Source of the DNA: Polynucleobacter sp. Adler-ghost
GTDB taxonomy: Bacteria; Pseudomonadota; Gammaproteobacteria; Burkholderiales; Burkholderiaceae
Length of the DNA stretch: 64,000 bases
Direction: 5' to 3'
Assembly (NCBI RefSeq): GCF_018688495.1
Contig: NZ_CP061320.1
Location: forward strand, 2,037,027-2,101,026
Shown here: positions 44,649-54,316 of the stretch, piece by piece
How the letters are laid out: each line of letters begins with the position of its first letter
Position numbering within the stretch: the stretch's first letter is position 1
Position numbers and translations under genes: made by a program
Notes under the pieces: model-generated
What the model was told of the DNA's origin: nothing
Database searches by the model: none
The model's input: the letters and a program-made list of their open reading frames with translations, nothing else

Positions 44649-46853
44649 CTAACTGGTCGCGCCTGTTAATTTAGCTCTGGCAGCATGCAATTTTCTATAA
44701 CTATCAATCAAACGGTGATGCCTATCGAGGCCCTCGAGCTTCATGCTTGTGGGGGTCAGGCCATAGAAGCGGGTAGTTCCATCTACGGACCCCACTACAG
44801 CATCCATTCTCTCGCTACTAAACATCCGGCGAAGGTTAACTATGTAGTCATCAAGCGCTAAGTCATCATCTAGCGCTATCTCTAACACTGCATTTAAGGC
44901 CTGATAAAACAATTTACGCTCGACTGTATTGTCGTTGTACTGGAGGAAGGCACCAACGAGCTCATGCGCCTCGTCAAGTTGCTTTAAGGCAAGATGAATA
45001 AGCAGCTTCAACTCCAACACGGTTAGCTGACCCCAGGGCGTATTTTCATCAAACTCGATACCGATCAGCGTGGCGATATCACCGTACTCGTCAAGCTCAT
45101 TATTTTCCAAGCGCTCAAGCAGTGCGCCTAAGCTTGCATCATCTAAATTGGCTATATTCAAAATATCGGCGCGGAACAGTAATGCCTTATTCGTGTTATC
45201 CCAAACCAAATCTTCAATTGGATAAACCTCAGAATAGCCTGGCACTAAGATCCGACATGCAATTGCCCCAAGCTGGTCATACACTGCAACGTAAGCTTCT
45301 TTGCCAATGGATTTAAGAATGCCGAACAAGCTAGCAAGCTCTTCATCGTTCGAGTTTTGACCTTTACCGGAAAAGTCCCACTCAACAAAATCGTAATCTG
45401 GTTTTGTGCTAAAAAAACGCCAAGAGACGATGCCGCTCGAATCAATAAAGTGCTCAACAAAGTTATTGGGTTCAGTGACCGCTTCACTTGCAAAAGTGGG
45501 TGGGGGTAAATCATTGAGGCCCTCTAAACTGCGTCCCTGAAGTAGCTCAGTCAAACTTCGCTCCAACGCCACCTCTAAACTTGGGTGCGCACCGAATGAT
45601 GCAAACACTCCGCCTGTTCTTGGGTTCATCAAGGTAACGCACATAACTGGATATACACCGCCCAGTGAAGCGTCCTTTACTAGCACTGGAAAGCCCTGCT
45701 CCTCAAGGCCCTGAATACCCGCCAAGATGCTAGGGTACTTTGCGAGCACTTCTTGCGGAACATCTGGCAAAGTAATTTCACGTTCAAGAATCTCACGTTT
45801 AACTGCTCGCTCAAATATCTCAGATAAGCATTGCACCTGAGCTTCAGCCAGCGTATTACCAGCGCTCATGCCATTACTGACATAGAGATTTTCAATCAGG
45901 TTCGAAGGAAAATACACAGTCTTGCCATCGGACTGGCGCTGATAAGGCAAAGAACAAATCCCGCGCTCGCTATTACCAGAATTGGTATCAATTAAATGTG
46001 ACCCACGCAACTCGCCATCAGCGTTAAAAACGTTGAGGCAATACTCATCAAGTATTTCTTTAGGTAGGGTATCTTTAGGGCCAGGCTTAAACCAGCGCTC
46101 ATTCGGATAGTGGACAAAAGCGCCATTAGCAATCTCTTCACCCCAGTAAGCGCCCGCGTAGAAATGGTTATTACTCAGTCGCTCGATATACTCACCTAAG
46201 GCTGAGGCAAGAGCGCTTTCTTTTGTAGAACCCTTGCCATTGGTAAAGCACATTGGTGAGTGTGCATCGCGAATATGCAAAGACCATACATTCGGGATTA
46301 AATTGCGCCACGAAGCGATCTCAATCTTAATTCCTAAATTAGCCAACACACCAGACATATTGGCAATAGTTTGCTCTAGCGGTAAATCCTTTCCGGCAAT
46401 GTAAGTGCTCAAATTTGAATCTGGCTTTAAAGCCAATAAAGTTTGAGCATCGGCATCTAAGTTTTTAACCTCTTCAATCACAAACTCTGGACCTGCTTGC
46501 ACCACCTTCTTCACTGTGCAGCGCTCGATGGAGCGCAAAATACCTTGCCGATCGTTGGCAGAAATATCTTCGGGCAGCTCAACTTGAATTTTGAAAATCT
46601 GTTGGTAACGATTTTCTGGGTCGACAATATTATTTTGAGAAAGGCGAATATGCTCAGTTGAGATATTGCGCGTATCACAATATAACTTCACAAAATAGGC
46701 TGCACATAAGGCTGACGAAGCTAAGAAATAATCAAAGGGGCCCGGGGCCGAACCGTCACCTTTGTAACGGATGGGCTGATCAGCAATTACCGTGAAGTCA
46801 TCGAACTTGGCTTCAAGGCGTAGCTTATCGAGAAAATGAACCTTTATTTCCAT
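44649..46853 (-). CDS. OsmC domain-YcaO domain fusion protein
   Basis: Residues about 1-135 are an OsmC/Ohr-like domain (conserved Cys in SALCAAYFVKLYC) and about 190-560 a YcaO domain (ALASALGEYIERLSNN and GNTLAEAQVQCLSEIFERAVKRE as its ATP-binding blocks), with a helical C-terminal part. E. coli YcaO is implicated in beta-methylthiolation of ribosomal protein S12; the OsmC fusion suggests a link to peroxide or sulfur chemistry. The 734-residue architecture is known in other proteobacteria. It stands alone, 109 bases after the response regulator gene. Confidence 0.88.
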   Translation of the reverse strand: MEIKVHFLDKLRLEAKFDDFTVIADQPIRYKGDGSAPGPFDYFLASSALCAAYFVKLYCDTRNISTEHIRLSQNNIVDPENRYQQIFKIQVELPEDISANDRQGILRSIERCTVKKVVQAGPEFVIEEVKNLDADAQTLLALKPDSNLSTYIAGKDLPLEQTIANMSGVLANLGIKIEIASWRNLIPNVWSLHIRDAHSPMCFTNGKGSTKESALASALGEYIERLSNNHFYAGAYWGEEIANGAFVHYPNERWFKPGPKDTLPKEILDEYCLNVFNADGELRGSHLIDTNSGNSERGICSLPYQRQSDGKTVYFPSNLIENLYVSNGMSAGNTLAEAQVQCLSEIFERAVKREILEREITLPDVPQEVLAKYPSILAGIQGLEEQGFPVLVKDASLGGVYPVMCVTLMNPRTGGVFASFGAHPSLEVALERSLTELLQGRSLEGLNDLPPPTFASEAVTEPNNFVEHFIDSSGIVSWRFFSTKPDYDFVEWDFSGKGQNSNDEELASLFGILKSIGKEAYVAVYDQLGAIACRILVPGYSEVYPIEDLVWDNTNKALLFRADILNIANLDDASLGALLERLENNELDEYGDIATLIGIEFDENTPWGQLTVLELKLLIHLALKQLDEAHELVGAFLQYNDNTVERKLFYQALNAVLEIALDDDLALDDYIVNLRRMFSSERMDAVVGSVDGTTRFYGLTPTSMKLEGLDRHHRLIDSYRKLHAARAKLTGATS

Positions 46854-46962
46854 GGGAATAATTCCGGAATGATATGAGCACTATTATCCGTCGCAACGGT
46901 GATGCTGTGTGCCCTATCAACAGCCTCAGAATCATTAGCAGCGACTGATGGCGGGGGGCGCC

Positions 46963-47643
46963 TTATTGCTCAGCTTTATTGCGTGAAGTATCGATTCCTA
47001 AAGCTTTTAGCTTGCGATATAGATGGGTCCGCTCTAGGCCAGTGTATTCAGAAATTTTGGTCATGCTGCCACCCATGATAATCATTTGATGCTCGAAGTA
47101 GGCTTTTTCGAATAAGTCCCTAGCCTCTCGAAGCGGTAAATCAAAATAAGTTTTTGCAATCCCGCTGATGTACTCGCCGCTCTGAACTTGTGAGGCTTGC
47201 TCACTGACTACCGCTTTAGGGCTTGGACTTGTTGAGGGTGCTACTGACATTTTTTCTTCAGCGAGCTCAACATACTTAGGCGAACTTTCTAAGGCCTTAC
47301 TTACCGTCTTGAGTAGCTTTTGGAGCGCAATCGGCTTTTCTAAGAAATTGAGTGCGCCTATGCGGGTAGCCTCAACAGCAGTATCAATCGTGGCATGCCC
47401 AGACATCATCACCACAGGCATGGTGAGCTGCCCAGTTTTAGACCACTCCTTTAACAAGCTAATACCGTCAACATCTGGCATCCAAATATCAAGCAAGACA
47501 AGGTCTGGACGCATTTGTTCGCGAATTGTTCGAGCCTGCATAGCACTCTCAGCCGCATACACGGTATGGCCCTCATCCGTCAGAATCTCATTGAGAAGCT
47601 CACGAATTCCCATCTCATCGTCGACCACCAAAATACTTGCCAT
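46963..47643 (-). CDS. NtrX-like response regulator without the AAA+ domain
   Basis: A receiver domain (Asp in VLLDIWMPDVDG near residue 53, Lys in FLEKPI near 103) is followed directly by a Fis-type helix-turn-helix (TKISEYTGLERTHLYRKLKALGI, residues about 195-220). The sigma-54 interacting AAA+ domain of NtrX/NtrC is absent, as is common for this operon in Burkholderiales, so it should work without sigma-54. The NtrY-like kinase gene lies immediately upstream and the OsmC-YcaO gene downstream. Confidence 0.92.
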   Translation of the reverse strand: MASILVVDDEMGIRELLNEILTDEGHTVYAAESAMQARTIREQMRPDLVLLDIWMPDVDGISLLKEWSKTGQLTMPVVMMSGHATIDTAVEATRIGALNFLEKPIALQKLLKTVSKALESSPKYVELAEEKMSVAPSTSPSPKAVVSEQASQVQSGEYISGIAKTYFDLPLREARDLFEKAYFEHQMIIMGGSMTKISEYTGLERTHLYRKLKALGIDTSRNKAEQ

Positions 47644-47645
47644 TC

Positions 47646-49940
47646 TTATGCTGCCTCTTTTGCCAGATTCATAAACAAAATTGATACTTGCGCACCGATC
47701 ACCTCATCCGCCTGCATGCGATTCCGGATTTCGATCTTGGCACCGTGATCATCTACGATTTTCTTCACCACCGCCAAGCCCAATCCAGTACCCTTACTCT
47801 TCGTTGTTACATAGGGCTCAAAGGCTCTTGCCAATATCTTAGCTGGAAAACCTGAACCGCTATCACTTATTGTTAAACGCACCGCATTTTGTGGCACACC
47901 ATTCAGTTCACCATAAGGCACTAATTCTGTTTTTACTTCAACCGGCTCAGATTGATGAATACCCTCAAGAGTAGCATCTTGCGCATTTTGTAAAAGATTA
48001 TGAATAATCTGCCTGAGTTGTGTGGGGTCACCCATAATATTTGGTGAGCGCGGATCAAGCCGAGTCTTTATGGGACTTCCTTCATACAAGCCCAGAATCT
48101 CTTGCGTCAAAGTATTGATCGAAACAGGCTTCAGTTGCGGACTTGGCGTCTTAGCAAAGTCTCTGAAGTCATTCACCATTTGCTTCATGGCCTGCACCTG
48201 TCCAATGATGGTTTCCGTACTGCGATTCATCATCTCTTCCTGCTCAGGGCTCAACTTGCCAGCCAACTTATGCTGCAACCTCTCTGCTGAGAGCTGTATA
48301 GGGGTGAGTGGGTTCTTAATCTCGTGGGCCAGACGTCTAGCCACCTCGCTCCAAGCAATTGAGCGCTGCGCACTCACTACGTCAGTGATGTCATCAAACA
48401 CCACCATACGCAAATCTGCTGTTAATTCAGTTCCACGTATAAATAAAGTAACGCCAGGCTCATTTTCAAACTCGTTTGTACTATGCAGCTGAATCTGTTT
48501 TTGCCACACTGGCGCTGATGTATTTTTATCTTTTGCTGTTTGACTACCCTCTACGCCAACAGCCAGCTTCATGGTGGCAAAACCCTCTTTGATGGCTTGA
48601 TCAAACTCGACAAGACTGGGGCTATCACTTAAAGGGCGCCCATCCATTTGCGTTAAATCTTGCCCAAAGATACGATCAGCGCCGGCATTGCTAGAAACCA
48701 TATTAAAGTTTTTATCGAAGATACAAACCCCGGCAGTTAAATTACCCAATACCGTTTCCAAAAATGATTTGGATTCTTGTAGGGAAGTTCTGGTGTCGGC
48801 AAGCTGGCGGGTCATCACATTAAATTGACGCGTCAACATCCCTAGCTCATCGCCTGTATCTAACTCGGGCTTGGGTGATAAATCGCCTTGGGCAACAGCC
48901 TGCGTTCCTTTTAAAAGCATCAGTAGGGGTCGAGCCAACTGACGACCCAGAATTAAGGCCAAAGTAACTGCAACAAATAAGGCAAAGAACAAAGTTAAGG
49001 TCAGCGTACCCACAAACATTTTTCGCAAACCAGTTCGGCCTAATGACCTCTCTTGATAGTCACCATAGGCAGACTCAACCGCAACAATATTCTTAGCCAA
49101 TGGCCCAGGAATGAATCGCACTAACTGTAAAAAATATTTATCTTCTACATCTTTTCCGGGAGCCTGCTTTTTACGAACAATCGGCACAATAGCTCTTACT
49201 CGATAACCTCGTTGACCACCATCCGCTTCAATTTGATCTATAAAGGTGGCGCCTTTCTTTCTAAAAGCGTCTGCAATCACGTCTGGGCTGGGTGCAGGAA
49301 AATATTTCTTGGGTCGTGCCTCGCTTGTCAATATCAGGTTACGCCCAATATTAAACAAACTAACCTCTTGAATGCCAAATTGGTTGCGTGCTTTCATCAC
49401 TATGGCGGCAACCTGCTCTGAACTTGTGCCCGAAGGAACTGCGACTATTTGCTCGGCAATATAATTACCCTCAGCCAGAATTTCTTCTTGAGCAACTCGC
49501 AAGGTAACGCGCCCTAATTCAAGACCCGCATCTAGTGCGGACTCCACCTGAACATCGAACCAGGTTTCAATGCTCCGAGATACGAACTGTAGAGAAACTC
49601 CATACAAAATTAATCCTGGGACAACTCCAACTAAAGCAAAAATCATGGCCAACTTTGCCACTAGCCGCGTCCCAAAACGCCCTTTACGCCAACGAATCGC
49701 AATCACAGTCACCAAGGTCAAAATGACTAAGGTTAGACAAATTCCAATCACCACATTGGCTGCATAAAGCCAAATGAAGTAGTTATCAAAGAACTCGGTA
49801 TTAGATGTTGCAATTGATAAGAGTGCCAACAATAAAAGTGCAAAGGTGCCAATCAATGCCATTGCCGTGGGCAATGCACGCCTTTTCCAGGCGTCTTTTT
49901 CAAACGCATTTGACCCAATGAAGTCTAAAGATATCTTCAT
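47646..49940 (-). CDS. NtrY-like sensor histidine kinase
   Basis: Large 764-residue membrane kinase: two or three N-terminal membrane segments, a periplasmic region, HAMP (about residues 320-380), PAS (SSNAGADRIFG, about 400-460), the His in RRLAHEIKNPLTPIQLSAERL near residue 555, and the ATPase domain ending KSKGTGLGLAVVKKIV. It is immediately followed by the NtrX-like regulator gene (2 bases) and overlaps the DUF4390 gene stop by ATGA. It probably senses a redox or nitrogen-related cue; the signal is not evident. Confidence 0.93.
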   Translation of the reverse strand: MKISLDFIGSNAFEKDAWKRRALPTAMALIGTFALLLLALLSIATSNTEFFDNYFIWLYAANVVIGICLTLVILTLVTVIAIRWRKGRFGTRLVAKLAMIFALVGVVPGLILYGVSLQFVSRSIETWFDVQVESALDAGLELGRVTLRVAQEEILAEGNYIAEQIVAVPSGTSSEQVAAIVMKARNQFGIQEVSLFNIGRNLILTSEARPKKYFPAPSPDVIADAFRKKGATFIDQIEADGGQRGYRVRAIVPIVRKKQAPGKDVEDKYFLQLVRFIPGPLAKNIVAVESAYGDYQERSLGRTGLRKMFVGTLTLTLFFALFVAVTLALILGRQLARPLLMLLKGTQAVAQGDLSPKPELDTGDELGMLTRQFNVMTRQLADTRTSLQESKSFLETVLGNLTAGVCIFDKNFNMVSSNAGADRIFGQDLTQMDGRPLSDSPSLVEFDQAIKEGFATMKLAVGVEGSQTAKDKNTSAPVWQKQIQLHSTNEFENEPGVTLFIRGTELTADLRMVVFDDITDVVSAQRSIAWSEVARRLAHEIKNPLTPIQLSAERLQHKLAGKLSPEQEEMMNRSTETIIGQVQAMKQMVNDFRDFAKTPSPQLKPVSINTLTQEILGLYEGSPIKTRLDPRSPNIMGDPTQLRQIIHNLLQNAQDATLEGIHQSEPVEVKTELVPYGELNGVPQNAVRLTISDSGSGFPAKILARAFEPYVTTKSKGTGLGLAVVKKIVDDHGAKIEIRNRMQADEVIGAQVSILFMNLAKEAA

Positions 49941-50518
49941 CGTTTAATTAAGTTAGGGCCATTGTGTGAAAACGGGAAGCGCACCCAGTCACTTGTGACA
50001 TTCCAGTCGCGATTGTTGAGCGCATTTATCTGAAATGGCTTGGGCAACTTACCTAAATCTAGGCTCATTCTTAACGCTGCAGTGTAAGACTTGCTCGAAT
50101 CAATCTGGCCGCCATCAATTACCCTCCAACCCCCAATACTTCCAACAGCCTGTAAAGCCTCAAACATGGTGTTGGCAGAAAAGGTAAAGCCTTCAGAAGC
50201 AATGCGGTATTGCTGAGTCATTGGTTGATAAGAAAGACGGGTTGATCGTTGAGCAAGCGCAGGCTTTTCATCAAACCAGTACCAACGCGAACGTGTTAAG
50301 TCAAACTCAGTTTGAAAATATAAAACAATGCCTTTTTGAACAGCGTCCTCTAAGCCCGGTGTTAACTCAATCTTAAACGTGGCATTCAGCAGCCAATCGT
50401 TATCCACACGCTCCAGATCGGCAGTTTTGAGCTTGATTCCCTCTGCACGCACCGCCACTGAAAATAGACTCAGGGCTATCAAAACACAAAGGGTGAATTG
50501 TTTAATGCCTTGGCTCAT
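49937..50518 (-). CDS. DUF4390 family exported protein
   Basis: A signal peptide (LCVLIALSLFSVAVRA) precedes a beta-rich 170-residue domain with FDLTRSRWYWFDEKPALAQRSTRLSY, the typical DUF4390 block. It is part of the operon rsmB - DUF4390 - ntrY - ntrX, with ATGA overlaps on both sides. Being in line with the kinase, it could be a periplasmic accessory of it. Its function is unknown. Confidence 0.88.
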   Translation of the reverse strand: MSQGIKQFTLCVLIALSLFSVAVRAEGIKLKTADLERVDNDWLLNATFKIELTPGLEDAVQKGIVLYFQTEFDLTRSRWYWFDEKPALAQRSTRLSYQPMTQQYRIASEGFTFSANTMFEALQAVGSIGGWRVIDGGQIDSSKSYTAALRMSLDLGKLPKPFQINALNNRDWNVTSDWVRFPFSHNGPNLIKR

Positions 50519-51828
50519 GGCCCATTTTTCTTAAACAAAGCATAGTAAAAACCGTCATTTAGCTCAGCAGGCAAAATTTGCCCTGGTGCGCTTAATCGTA
50601 ATGCATCAGCATGCTCCGCAGCAAACCACGTCGCCTGCTCCTCGCCCTCCTCTGGAAATACCGAGCAGGTTACGTACAAAAGTGTGCCGCCAATCTTGAG
50701 CATCTTCCAGGCTTGCTCCAAAATGGCGCGCTGCCTAAATTGCAAAGCCTTAATATCAGCCTCACGTCGCAAAAAAGGAATGTCAGGGTGCCTTGCAACA
50801 ATACCCGATGCTGAGCAAGGTGCATCCAAAAGAATTTTGTCAAACAGCTTGCCATCCCACCATGCTGCCTTTGAGGCATCACCGCGTACCACGCGAACGA
50901 GATCAGACTGCAGACGCAAACGGTCTAAATTGCCGCCAATTTTTCTAAGACGCTCACCATCTAACTCCAAGGCTGTCATATCGCACTGCGCCAACTCCAG
51001 TAAGTGAGCGGTCTTCCCGCCCGGTGCAGCACAGGCATCCAATATGCGCTCACCTGGTTTTGGATCTAACAATACAGCCGCAATTTGTGCCCCTGCGTCT
51101 TGAACAGAAACTGCGCCACTATAAAAGCCTGGTAAGTCTGAAACTGGCACCGCCTCCTGTAATAACAAAGCGGAATCCAATGCGACCCCAGCAACACTAT
51201 CAATTGGTTCGGCTGCGATACCAGCTTGATGCAATAACTCTTGATATTCCTTGCGCGTATGCTGTTTAATATTTACCCGCAAAATCAAGGGGGCTCGTTG
51301 GGCCTGCTGAATCAGCATGGCTTGCCAAGTCTTTGAATAGTTTCGCTTCAGGCTAGCTCGCCACCAGGGTGGGAAAAACATGGGAATAGGATCTGGCGCA
51401 TAAGGCTTTTCATTTTCAGCCTGTACCGCAAGGCTAATCTTGCGAAGCACTGCATTCACTAGACCCTTTGCATACATCGTGGGCTCATATGCGCTGCAAG
51501 CTTTTACAGCTTGATCAACGATTGTATGCGCTGCATAACCCCTGCCATCAGATCCGCCCTGTAAAAACAAAGCAATCGCAACACTTAATAAGTGCTCTAC
51601 CTCTGGTGGAGGTGCCTTTGGGATAAATTGTTGAATGAATTCATGTGATCTCACCCACTTACGTAAGGCATCAAACGTGAGGCTTTGGACAATAGGTCGC
51701 TCATGAGACTCTAGCTGATCTAACACTTCGGTGAGCGATCGACCTACCATTACTTCACCAATTGCTTGCGCAGAAATAGTGATTGCCTCTGATAGCGGAA
51801 GACTGCGCGGTGTTTTTTGATCGGTCAA
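50515..51828 (-). CDS. rsmB: 16S rRNA (cytosine(967)-C5)-methyltransferase
   Basis: N-terminal NusB-like RNA-binding domain (residues about 1-145) and C-terminal SAM-dependent methyltransferase: SAM motif GERILDACAAPGGKTAHLLE near residue 250, LLDAPCSASG (motif IV Cys) near residue 325 and YVTCSVFPEE (motif VI, catalytic Cys) near residue 385. Length 437 is normal. It overlaps the DUF4390 gene by 4 bases and follows fmt by 1 base, a common arrangement def-fmt-rsmB. Confidence 0.97.
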   Translation of the reverse strand: MTDQKTPRSLPLSEAITISAQAIGEVMVGRSLTEVLDQLESHERPIVQSLTFDALRKWVRSHEFIQQFIPKAPPPEVEHLLSVAIALFLQGGSDGRGYAAHTIVDQAVKACSAYEPTMYAKGLVNAVLRKISLAVQAENEKPYAPDPIPMFFPPWWRASLKRNYSKTWQAMLIQQAQRAPLILRVNIKQHTRKEYQELLHQAGIAAEPIDSVAGVALDSALLLQEAVPVSDLPGFYSGAVSVQDAGAQIAAVLLDPKPGERILDACAAPGGKTAHLLELAQCDMTALELDGERLRKIGGNLDRLRLQSDLVRVVRGDASKAAWWDGKLFDKILLDAPCSASGIVARHPDIPFLRREADIKALQFRQRAILEQAWKMLKIGGTLLYVTCSVFPEEGEEQATWFAAEHADALRLSAPGQILPAELNDGFYYALFKKNGP

Positions 51829-51829
51829 A

Positions 51830-52825
51830 TTAATCTTTCTTGAACTGCATTATTTTTTCCTGCGTGCGGTAGCTCTGTAAACAAGCGCTAGCAGAAATCT
51901 TTTTTCCACCAGGCTTTTGCATTTCCAAGATTTCAATCACACCATCTCCACACTGAACGTACACGCTATGCTCACTAAAATCTAAGACCTGTCCCGGAAT
52001 AGCGCCTTGGAATATTTGTACCTTATTAGGTAAACAAGAGTTCCAAAACTTCATTTGCTCGCCATCCAAACTACTGGTAGATCCAGGAAATGGATTAAAT
52101 GCTCGAATACGTCGATCGATCTCTACAGCACTTAATTTCCAATCAAGCTCTGCTTCACTCTTTAATATTTTTTCTGCATAAGTAACTCCCCCCATAGCTT
52201 GTGGAGTTCTTGTGATGGCGATGCCTTCATTTAAATCATTGAGAATCTTGACCATCAACTCAGCGCCCAAGACTGCTAAACGGTCATGCAGTGATACGCT
52301 AGTTTCTTGAGGTGTAATTTTTAGATCGCCCACTAAAACAGTATCGCCAGTATCGAGTCCAGCGTCCATCTGCATGATGGTCACACCAGTGTTAGCGTCA
52401 CCACTTTCTATCGCGCGCTGTATCGGCGCCGCGCCGCGCCACCTTGGCAGCAAAGAAGCATGAATATTAAAACAACCATGCCTCCCATTCTGAGAGGCAA
52501 GATCAAGAATGGCTTGGGGAAGAATTAAGCCGTAAGCAACGACCACCATTGCATCAAAATCAATGTTAGATAAATATTGAAAGGTCTCTTGCGCTGCCAT
52601 TTTTTTCTGCAAGTCTGGATGGTTCTGCTTGAGCGTTTCAGGTTGCAACACCGGGATATTTTTCTCTAGTGCAAACACTTTTACAGGGCTCGTCTGAAGA
52701 TGCATGCCGCGACCTGCACGACGATCTGGCTGAGTTAGTGCTAGCACAATTTGATGGCCAGAATTTTCTATTGCACGCATTGCTTGTGCAGCAAACTCTG
52801 GGGTACCAGCAAAAACAATTTTCAT
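51830..52825 (-). CDS. fmt: Methionyl-tRNA formyltransferase
   Basis: Formylates Met-tRNA(fMet) for initiation. The formyltransferase Rossmann domain has FAGTPEFAAQA at the start, HASLLPRWRGAAPIQRAI (catalytic His and substrate loop) near residue 136 and QMDAGLDTGD; the C-terminal tRNA-binding domain follows, with RIRAFNPFPGS. 331 residues is slightly longer than usual because of an insertion between residues 60 and 80. It lies 7 bases downstream of def. Confidence 0.97.
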   Translation of the reverse strand: MKIVFAGTPEFAAQAMRAIENSGHQIVLALTQPDRRAGRGMHLQTSPVKVFALEKNIPVLQPETLKQNHPDLQKKMAAQETFQYLSNIDFDAMVVVAYGLILPQAILDLASQNGRHGCFNIHASLLPRWRGAAPIQRAIESGDANTGVTIMQMDAGLDTGDTVLVGDLKITPQETSVSLHDRLAVLGAELMVKILNDLNEGIAITRTPQAMGGVTYAEKILKSEAELDWKLSAVEIDRRIRAFNPFPGSTSSLDGEQMKFWNSCLPNKVQIFQGAIPGQVLDFSEHSVYVQCGDGVIEILEMQKPGGKKISASACLQSYRTQEKIMQFKKD

Positions 52826-52832
52826 TGGGCGC

Positions 52833-53348
52833 TTAGCGCTCGCCTACTAATTCTTTTGCGCGCTTTTTCATTTTGAGGGAAATACGATTGCGCTTCAACA
52901 TCGAGAGGTACTCAACAAACACCTTACCTTGCAAGTGATCCATCTCGTGCTGCAAACAGACTGCTAGTAGGCCATCTGCCTCTACTTCAAATTCTTTGCC
53001 GTTGATATCGAGCGCCTTGACTCGGATGACTGCTGGGCGATCTACCTCATCATAATATTCAGGCACAGAGAGGCAACCTTCGCGCCAAGATTTCTTTTCT
53101 GGGCTTGCCCAAACTAATTCTGGATTAATGAAAACCATTAATTGATCTTGATTATCAGATACATCAATCACCACAATGCGCTCATGCACGTCCACCTGGG
53201 TTGCAGCTAAGCCAACCCCGGGGGCCTCGTACATTGTCTCAGCCATATCGGCCACAATTTTTTTGATGCGTGCATCTACCAACGCTACGGGTTTGGCAAC
53301 CTTATGTAGGCGTGGATCTGGATAACAAAGGACAGTTAATAAAGCCAT
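52833..53348 (-). CDS. def: Peptide deformylase
   Basis: Removes the N-formyl group from nascent proteins. The three metal-binding motifs are GVGLAATQ near residue 44, EGCLSVP (Cys ligand) near 89 and QHEMDHL (two His, Glu) near 132. I chose the ATG giving [14 protein letters not shown]; a longer frame adds nine residues. It is the first gene of def-fmt-rsmB, divergent from dprA, with about 70 bases between the starts. Confidence 0.96.
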   Translation of the reverse strand: MALLTVLCYPDPRLHKVAKPVALVDARIKKIVADMAETMYEAPGVGLAATQVDVHERIVVIDVSDNQDQLMVFINPELVWASPEKKSWREGCLSVPEYYDEVDRPAVIRVKALDINGKEFEVEADGLLAVCLQHEMDHLQGKVFVEYLSMLKRNRISLKMKKRAKELVGER

Positions 53349-53419
53349 ATCGGAATTATCCAACAGAGTAATCAAGCTGTCCCGATAGTGCTTTGCAGCC
53401 CTATGCTCAAAATTGCCTT

Positions 53420-54118
53420 ATGCGCACATCCAAAAATCCAGACATCATCCAAATTCACCGAAATACCCCTCACTACCCAACTCGCCTCTTGGATTTATCT
53501 GATCCGCCCAATTCACTGTATATGTATGGGGATATTCACCTGTTAAATTTACCCATGGTTGCCATAGTGGGTTCACGTGCCGCTAGCCCAGAAGGAATCA
53601 GGAATGCTTACAGTTTTGCGCAAGCCCTCTCTGCGGAGGGCTATCTCATTATTTCTGGACTGGCTCGGGGTGTTGACGGAGCGGCTCACCGAGGTGCCCT
53701 TAGGTCAAATCAGGGGTATCGAACCATTGCGGTATGCGGAAGCGGGCTAGATATTGTGTATCCGCGAGAGCATCTAGACTTAGCTCAAGCCATCGCCAAC
53801 AGTGGGCTCTTGGTGTCTGAGCTAGCTCCAGGACTGGGACCAAAGGCTTGGCACTTCCCACGTAGGAACCGCATCATTGCGGCCTTATCTCTCGGAATAC
53901 TCGTGATTGAAGCAGCGGAGCGCTCTGGCTCGCTTATTACAGCCAGGCTGGGCTGTGAGCTTGGTCGTGAGATTTTTGCGATTCCCGGGTCAATTCACAA
54001 CCGGCTCTCTAAGGGCTGCCATCAACTACTTCAGCAAGGCGCCAAGCTAGTTCAATCTCCACAAGACATTCTCGAGGAGCTGCCAAAATGGTCAGAAACC
54101 TCATTTAAAGGCATTTAA
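53420..54118 (+). CDS. dprA: DprA (DNA processing protein), short form
   Basis: DprA loads RecA on incoming single-stranded DNA in natural transformation. The Rossmann domain is complete: PMVAIVGSRAASPEG, ISGLARGVDGAAHRGAL, GSGLDIVYPREH, LSELAPG and FPRRNRIIAALS. At 232 residues it lacks the N-terminal SAM-like and C-terminal winged-helix domains present in longer (about 370-residue) DprA. The ATG was preferred to a TTG nine codons upstream. Nothing like smg follows, only a 198-base spacer and topB. Confidence 0.92.
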   Translation: MRTSKNPDIIQIHRNTPHYPTRLLDLSDPPNSLYMYGDIHLLNLPMVAIVGSRAASPEGIRNAYSFAQALSAEGYLIISGLARGVDGAAHRGALRSNQGYRTIAVCGSGLDIVYPREHLDLAQAIANSGLLVSELAPGLGPKAWHFPRRNRIIAALSLGILVIEAAERSGSLITARLGCELGREIFAIPGSIHNRLSKGCHQLLQQGAKLVQSPQDILEELPKWSETSFKGI

Positions 54119-54316
54119 AGCGCCATTTTAGAAAAAATAGGGGCTTTAATAGGCTCTTACCAAACCCCCAAAAATGAGGTTTTTGGACTTTTGTTAATTT
54201 ATCGGTTAATAATAAAAAAGGGGCATGGAAATAGTCTGACCAGGATCTAGTTTAAATTGGTTACCCGTTTTCACCCATTAAAAACATCATTTCAAGCTCA
54301 AATTTAGGCAAAACGC

